Below, piece after piece: positions 58,724-64,000 of a DNA stretch of 64,000 nucleotides. Position 1 is the first letter of the stretch; each line of letters opens with the position of its first letter. The notes beneath the pieces were generated by a model. It searched no databases. It worked only from the letters and a program-made list of their open reading frames with translations, and was not told the origin of the DNA. The translations under genes and the position numbers were made by a program. Source of the DNA: Mycocentrospora acerina (taxonomy: Eukaryota; Ascomycota; Dothideomycetes; Pleosporales); assembly GCA_022701365.1 (NCBI GenBank), contig JAKUHH010000216.1, forward strand, positions 558,001 through 622,000, read 5' to 3'.

Positions 58724-59140
58724 CTAATCTTCACCAACGTCAACACCCTTCGCCTTGAGCTCCACCCTCGCCTGCGATATCTGTTGCATCAATTCGTTGT
58801 GCGCCTCGGGTACGTCGTTGAAGGTGAAGACTCCCCAGCCGAGCTTGAAGAGGAGGTATGCGCCAAAAGAGATAAGTGCCCAAAAGGGGACCTGCGGGAC
58901 ATGTAAGCATTGGCTATTCAGGACCGTGTCTAAGGGGTGTCGGGTGTCGTCAAGGATTGTATGGGACGTACTACAGGGACAATCTCTGTCTGGATTATCT
59001 CGGGGAGAGGAATGAGGTGCGTGAATACGGCGAGGTAAAGCTGGTAGACGTTAGCCAAGCAGTCTGAGGGGGAAGGGGGGTGTCAGTCATACGGAAGTCA
59101 AAAGCAGCGCGATGCTGATTGTTTGTTGGGCACGCGTCAT
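58724..59140 (-). CDS. DPM3: Dolichol-phosphate mannosyltransferase subunit 3
   Basis: DPM3 anchors the catalytic Dpm1 in the ER membrane. The complex makes dolichol-phosphate-mannose for N-glycans, O-mannosylation and GPI anchors. Exons on the reverse strand: 59140-59093, 59040-58972 and 58891-58724; 94 aa (human 92). Two helices are visible: ISIALLLTSLYLAVFTHLI (residues 8-26) and VPFWALISFGAYLLFKLGWG (about 40-59). The cytosolic tail has FNDVPEAHNELMQQISQAR, the coiled-coil part that contacts Dpm1. All splice sites (GTATGA/CCAG, GTACGT/GCAG) join in phase 0. The gene is convergent with the OXLD1-like gene, stops 245 bp apart. The exons are so short that the gene is invisible to a simple ORF search. 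Confidence 0.95.
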
Positions 59141-59529
59141 GTTTGCGGTGGTGAGCAATTCAAGCTGAAAAGAAGGTATTGGGTGAGGGAAATGGTCGAG
59201 CTTGTCGTAAGGTACTCGTCGTCGAGATGTTGGTATTGGGGGAGCCAGATCGCGCGTCCCCTGAAATTGACACGTGAGAGCTAGTGGAGCCGACTTGGGC
59301 AAGCTTAGCCGATGAGATCAACAAATACCATCTGAAGCTTTCCGTCTTACATCATCTAACGTGCTTCAACTCATTAGATTCAAATACATTCGTAGAGACA
59401 AAAGGGTCGAGACAGTAACGGTTTACAGCAACTATTGGTTCTTTGACTCAAAAATTTCAGCATCGCAATGAGGCCTTGACTATTTGCTTATTCGATCAAG
59501 CATAGTTGTTCTGCCTACGGCATCTTAAC
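59141..59529. promoter_or_regulatory. Divergent promoter DPM3/armadillo gene
   Basis: These 389 bp separate the start codons of DPM3 (minus) and the armadillo-repeat gene (plus). No gene or specific element is recognised. Confidence 0.5.
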
Positions 59530-61651
59530 ATGCCTTTTTTTCCAAGTAATCCTTCCGAATTCATCGGCTCAGTAGAAAGTCTGCTTGAGCATGGGCCTGA
59601 TGGCCAAGACGCAATTCTGGCAGATCTGCCCCAACAGCTCGAAACTATAGAGCAAGACGAGGATCTCGAGGTTCTAGAAAAGACGACACAACTGCTGGGA
59701 ACAGCGGTTGGAAAACAAAGTAAACACCCCAAACCCTAGTAAAGTGTCAAATTCACTAATGGAATGCAGAGAGTTGGCAGACGCCGTTTAGAGAACTCGG
59801 CATCCTCGAATTTGTCCTGACACGCTTGGATAAACACGATGCTCCTCTATCTTTACGAAAGCAGTACCTCAGAGTAGTTGGTAACTGTGTCTCCGATAAT
59901 GGTAGTTACTTCTTGTCTCTGCTAATTTTGTGTAAAGGCTGATTGGTTTTCAAGACACGAATCGGGAAATCGTCATGAAGCACATGTTGACACTCGCTGA
60001 ATTTCTCAATCGAGCAGAGTTAGAAGAACTCTTGCCCATTGCTTTGGTGGTACTATTCAACCTTTGCAATGATTTTGGTATACTTTATCACCACGTCGAA
60101 ACAAACTCAACTGCTCACCTAATCAGATCCCGCAAAAGCCGGAGCAGCAGCTTTGAGATTAGACGTTCAGGTATCCGATCTAAATGTTGCTGGCAAGATT
60201 CCTGAAGGAGCCCTCGACTATGCCATGGATCTACTAACATGGACCACTGAAAAGCTCACTGCAGTGCAAATGAAAGATGTCAGCTCGTTGAAAGTTTTCG
60301 ATAACATCCTGAAGGCTGCTCTTCAATATGATGAAGATCACTATCATGAATATGTCGCTATACTGGTGCATTACCTGCAAGATCCTGAGTTCCAACAACT
60401 AATGGCAACGCCCAAATTACTTGATGGTCTTGTTGTCTTAATGCTGGACTTCGAGGCTCGACTCTCCACTGAAGAGATTGCAGCCGTCTTCCAGGAGCTG
60501 GCAATATCAAAAAAGGAAGACAAGACTTCGTCAGATGAGACAAATGTCCTCCTTTTGGCCCAGCTGATCGGCTCAATATCCTCCATATCCGCTACAGATA
60601 CTTTTGCGCAAGACTTCAACGTAAGAAGTCCAGTAATCGAGCAAATACAAGCCAAACTGCGAACTCCAAAAAATTCGCCATCCACAGTATGCGCATGTGT
60701 CATACTCGGCAACCTCGCAATGTCAGACCAAGTGTGCATTGATATGGTCAACATCATGCAACTCCACATCACCCTTAACGACATCCTCTCCTCAAGCAGA
60801 GAATCCGCCCTCCTCTTCGCTGCAGCAGGATTCATGCGCCACCTCACCTTCCCAGAAGCCAATCGAGAAATCCTCGGTGACGCAGGCCTCCTCCAAACCT
60901 GCAACTACCTTCTCCTCAATCCTGATCCCGCCGTCCGCGGTGAAGCAGCAGCCATGCTTTGCAAACTCACCACAAACAACTTCCACAACATCATGAAAAT
61001 CGTCTACGAGAAGAGTGGAGAAGTCGTCACGGTAGACACACCTCAAGTAGCCGGTATCGGAACATCTACTGAGCCAACGATTCTGGATTGCATTGTCTCA
61101 CAGGCACTTGCACCCTCCGCGCCGTTACCTAGTACTGCGATGAAAAATCCCATGATCGAGCTGGGACGGATGATAGTAGCAATGCTGCGATATCTAGGCC
61201 GGGCGGGTGCAAAAGAGGATGTCGATGCAGTAAGGCGGCAAATGTTTAATGTGCCATTGATTGCTCGACCGATAGCTAGACTTGTGCGCCAACGCTTCTA
61301 CGCCGATGCAAGGTCTGAAGGGCTGCTTGGCCTAGGACTCATGGCGCAGTCACCTGAGGGTGCTGCACGTGTTGTTGCAGAGATCAAAGATGACGGCGGG
61401 TTGTTAGAGGCTATTAAAGATTTTGCAAATGGGAAGGATGGAGGGGCTGAGCAGCAAGGGTCAACTGCTGGGAGGGACTATCAAAATGCCATTGTTTTGC
61501 TGCAGGCGTTGCAGAACAACTCGGTGAGTTTGATGGCTTGATCTGTATTGTTGGGATGCTGACATGAATAATTTAGGGCGATGAGATGGACGCTGCACTC
61601 AGAAACGATGTCGTGAGTCTCCAAGAGGAATTAGGTAAACTCATGATGTAG
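59530..61651 (+). CDS. Armadillo-repeat protein, RAP1GDS1/SmgGDS-like
   Basis: Exons: 59530-59719, 59770-59901, 59955-60077, 60127-61523 and 61577-61651; 638 aa. The joined protein is almost entirely helical in ~40-residue units: RELGILEFVLTRLDKHDAPL; LELLPIALVV-type hydrophobic helices; KVFDNILKAALQYDEDHYHE; AGFMRHLTFPEANREILGDA; ALVRGEA-like PAVRGEAAAMLCKLTTNN. The last exon adds DEMDAALRNDVVSLQEELGK. This length and armadillo pattern match fungal homologues of RAP1GDS1 (SmgGDS), a chaperone/exchange factor for prenylated small GTPases such as Rho. Each intron is 49-53 bp with good GT/AG sites. No membrane helix or signal is seen, so it should be cytosolic. The fold is certain; the GTPase role is inferred from family resemblance. 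Confidence 0.78.
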
Positions 61652-61953
61652 TGTCTGCGAACTTAAGCTTTGGTGAAGTGTCTCATAGGAGTGAAGGGTT
61701 ATAGTTGCATACAGTAGAACGCATTCCACATTTATTGCCTGAAACAAACTCCTGATATGATTGGAATTCAAACACGATAACTACAAAATCACAAACATAG
61801 TCACACGAGTAGAATACGAAAACGTGCACTCGACAATAAGTCAAAATATTTATTGATCCAGCGTGCCTATGGCCTTATTCCAGCCGTCCCACACCCCATC
61901 CTAATCCTAATCCCAAACGCCAAAACACCTCTCATTTTCCTTATCCTAAATCT
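61652..61953. other. Convergent 3' region
   Basis: This 302-bp stretch lies between the stops of the armadillo gene and the Cys-rich gene. It is AT-rich with no ORF of note and should contain both polyadenylation regions. Confidence 0.5.
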
Positions 61954-62337
61954 TCACTTCTTTGTCGTGAAATCTGTCTCAAGAGCACTCTCCGCACTGG
62001 CACCTGAGCGTCCACACGTGCACGAATCTGTCATCGATCAGCTTCCACTCAATCAATCGCCAAGGCAAACATATGAACTTACTCTCAGCCCTCTTTCCAC
62101 ACGCGCATGTGCTAGTAGGGAGCTTGTTCTCGGCAACTGCCTTGTCACAGGCTGCAGCTTGTTAGTATACAGGTCAAGGAGCTGCGTACGGCGAGACGGG
62201 AGGGGGAGCGGACCAGTGGCAGCGGGGTGGAGGAAAAGAGGGGGCATACTGCATTGAAGAGCAGGTTGCTTTCCGCAGGAGCAGGTTGCCTCCTTGGCGC
62301 AAAGGCATTCACCGTTGTTGCGGCCGCAGCAAGTCAT
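61954..62337 (-). CDS. Small Cys-rich protein (DUF7871-like, metallothionein-like)
   Basis: Exons on the reverse strand: 62337-62250, 62151-62083 and 62027-61954; 76 aa with 12 Cys. The Cys come as CC, then five CxC pairs at about 11/13, 19/21, 29/31, 45/47 and 55/57, with repeats of the type TCSCGKQPALQCTCDKA and TCACGKRAE. It ends ETDFTTKK, a tail conserved in this fungal family as far as I recall. The acceptor CTGCAG is preferred over CTAACAAG four codons' worth upstream because it restores the CxC spacing. There is no signal peptide, so the protein is probably cytosolic or nuclear. The CxC pattern suggests binding of zinc or copper, but no function is established. The gene would be missed by ORF-length filters. 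Confidence 0.88.
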
Positions 62338-64000
62338 CTTGATGGTAGAGGTTGGTTGGAAAGTTGAAAGTTGAGGTGGAAAGATTTGAGTGGAATTGAT
62401 AGAAGTTGAGCAGATGATTGAGTGATGGTTTGTGATGTGGAAAGCAGAAACGGACAATTCCCACTCCTCTTTATACCTCCTCGCACCTGATGTCTCGACC
62501 TTCTACGTAGGACCTTTGGGACCCTTATTTCATCACGTGATTACTGTCATATGGTCGACTAACCAATCAGCGGGCATTTGATTACTACATTGTCACCAGT
62601 TTTCCAGCACGGTGAGGCTGGCGTTGCCACTTGCTGATTCACAGTTATTCGGAGGGCTGTTATTTGCTGGACATTGGAAGGCTTTGGGATGATGCTTTGA
62701 ATATAGAGTGTGATGGTTGGCTCGGGGTGGTGTGAGGTGGAGCGTGTGTCGGTCTAGGACGGCGTGCGCTGGAGATGTCGGACATTGCAAGATTTCCTAG
62801 AAGACGAGCAAGAGGCAGGAATTAGTGGGATGGTTTTTATGGGTGTCGAAACTTGATTAGTCGTTTGTGCTAGTACCCTGATGGATAACGCTTTCGTCAT
62901 TTTGGGAACATGCACGCCATTTGGAGCATGCAAATAAGCCTAGAAGTTTTGAATTCACCACAAATCAAGGATCCTACTATGGAATACATCGCGCCATGAC
63001 ACTTCAAATAAATTTGACAACTAGAAATATCCATTTTCGAGCTGTGTTTGCAAATGAGGGATTTCAACTCTCCCCAGTGAGCCAGTGAACTGCCTGATTG
63101 ACTCCGGTAATTTAAATGTTCCTATTACATTTCCCACCTCGTGTGCCACACCTATCTAGAAGCGATCTCGTCTTTTCAAGCCTATCGTCTCCAGGAGCAA
63201 GAAATCTGAGACATTTGTAAGCCTTGCACTCATCTTGATGCAATGCCTCACGTCCGTAGCCCATCATGGGGGATCCTGCCTGCATGCAATTAATACAATT
63301 ACTTACTTGATCTTAGTACATGATTTCGTAAATAACCCTTCGATTTATCACCACATTAAAGTGTTGTTCGAAGAATACGAACTAGGTAAAGACAAGAAAT
63401 ACAGAAATGAGATGGATTGACGCAAGACTATTGGGAGAATGGTTATTGTCTTTGGAAGCATGATCATCGCCATCAGATCGTTGAGGCTTGTCGCCATCAC
63501 CTTACGTTTGTGAAGCCTCTTGGTACTTCATGAGGTAAATTTCTCTCAATAAGTGCTGCTCGTTCGACAACTTTATCGTGTTTGCCATTGCGATGAATCA
63601 TGAATCTGCGATGGAACTAGTTTGTTTCGAGGCTAGCTTCAGACGGCCCGTTCCTGAATTCGACCGCAACACGTGCTGGACAATCGTTCTGTGTGCGGCG
63701 ATATCGCGGCGTCGAGACTTGTGGTGGTGCGACTGTGACATTGGGCATATTGTTTTTCGTACAGGATTGACAAGCTAAAGTGTACGCCATCTCTTGCACG
63801 CAACTACCGGTAGCCTGGTAGTGTCATGTGAATACAGCTACGGAAACGTCCCCACTTCATTTTTGAAGAAGTGATTATCATGTTAAGAGTCGAGTTTTTC
63901 TCTCTTTATGGCCGCAACGGGTGTGGGATTGCAGGCCATGTAGGCTGCAGTCTCGACAAGAAATCAACTCGTGGTAAGGGAGACCGGTTTCCGTCGATAG
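62338..64000. other. Window end, no gene seen
   Basis: The first few hundred bases are the promoter of the Cys-rich gene. The rest holds only overlapping ORFs of 60-66 codons with no domains. No RNA gene, repeat or mobile-element trace was recognised. Confidence 0.4.

Noticed and set aside
1..64000. CRISPR arrays, insertion sequences and bacterial-style operons
   Set aside because: Intron-rich eukaryotic genes throughout; the only regular repeats are in-frame tandem repeats inside a gene.

Overview
The window is nuclear DNA of a filamentous ascomycete. The protein set (fused betaine lipid synthase, fungal Hsp70-like ATPase, Ran1-type kinase, NOT1, RER1, a Cys-rich DUF7871-like protein) and the many 42-60 bp GT...AG introns point to Pezizomycotina. 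Dothideomycetes/Pleosporales is my best guess, but that is inference and not shown by any single marker. I joined exons by hand using splice signals, phase and family conservation; every multi-exon model given here closes in frame.

Layout. 1-3.1 kb: gene-poor, ending in a tRNA-Arg(CCG). 3.7-15.2 kb: a compact housekeeping block with proteasome ATPase RPT5, betaine lipid synthase BTA1, the divergent pair RER1/enoyl-CoA hydratase, a ferric-reductase-type oxidoreductase, and a membrane-anchored protein with a beta-trefoil (R-type lectin-like) ectodomain. 15.8-25.8 kb: a more accessory block with an HSPA12-like Hsp70 ATPase divergent from a large coiled-coil protein, a small Cys-motif ORF, a proline-rich orphan, a PLP-homeostasis (YggS/PLPBP) protein and a BTB/POZ protein. 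26.9-40.1 kb: two giant genes in divergent orientation, a repeat-rich F-BAR/SH3 cytokinesis-type protein (1508 aa) and CCR4-NOT scaffold NOT1 (2173 aa). 40.1-55.9 kb: two gene deserts (8.7 and 5.7 kb) flanking a single Ran1/Pat1-like kinase. 55.9-62.3 kb: a compact block with a probable kinetochore (CENP-O/Mcm21-like) protein, a mitochondrial oxidoreductase-like-domain protein, DPM3, an armadillo protein like RAP1GDS1, and a 12-Cys miniprotein. 62.3-64 kb: no gene seen.

Most genes are unrelated housekeeping functions (protein degradation, mRNA decay, ER/Golgi retention, glycosylation, lipid and iron metabolism, cell division). I see no biosynthetic cluster, CRISPR, intact transposon or obvious new multi-gene system. 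The parts most worth a second look are the Hsp70-like/coiled-coil divergent pair, the expanded tandem repeats of the F-BAR protein, a start codon apparently split by an intron, the lectin-like membrane protein, and the two deserts.
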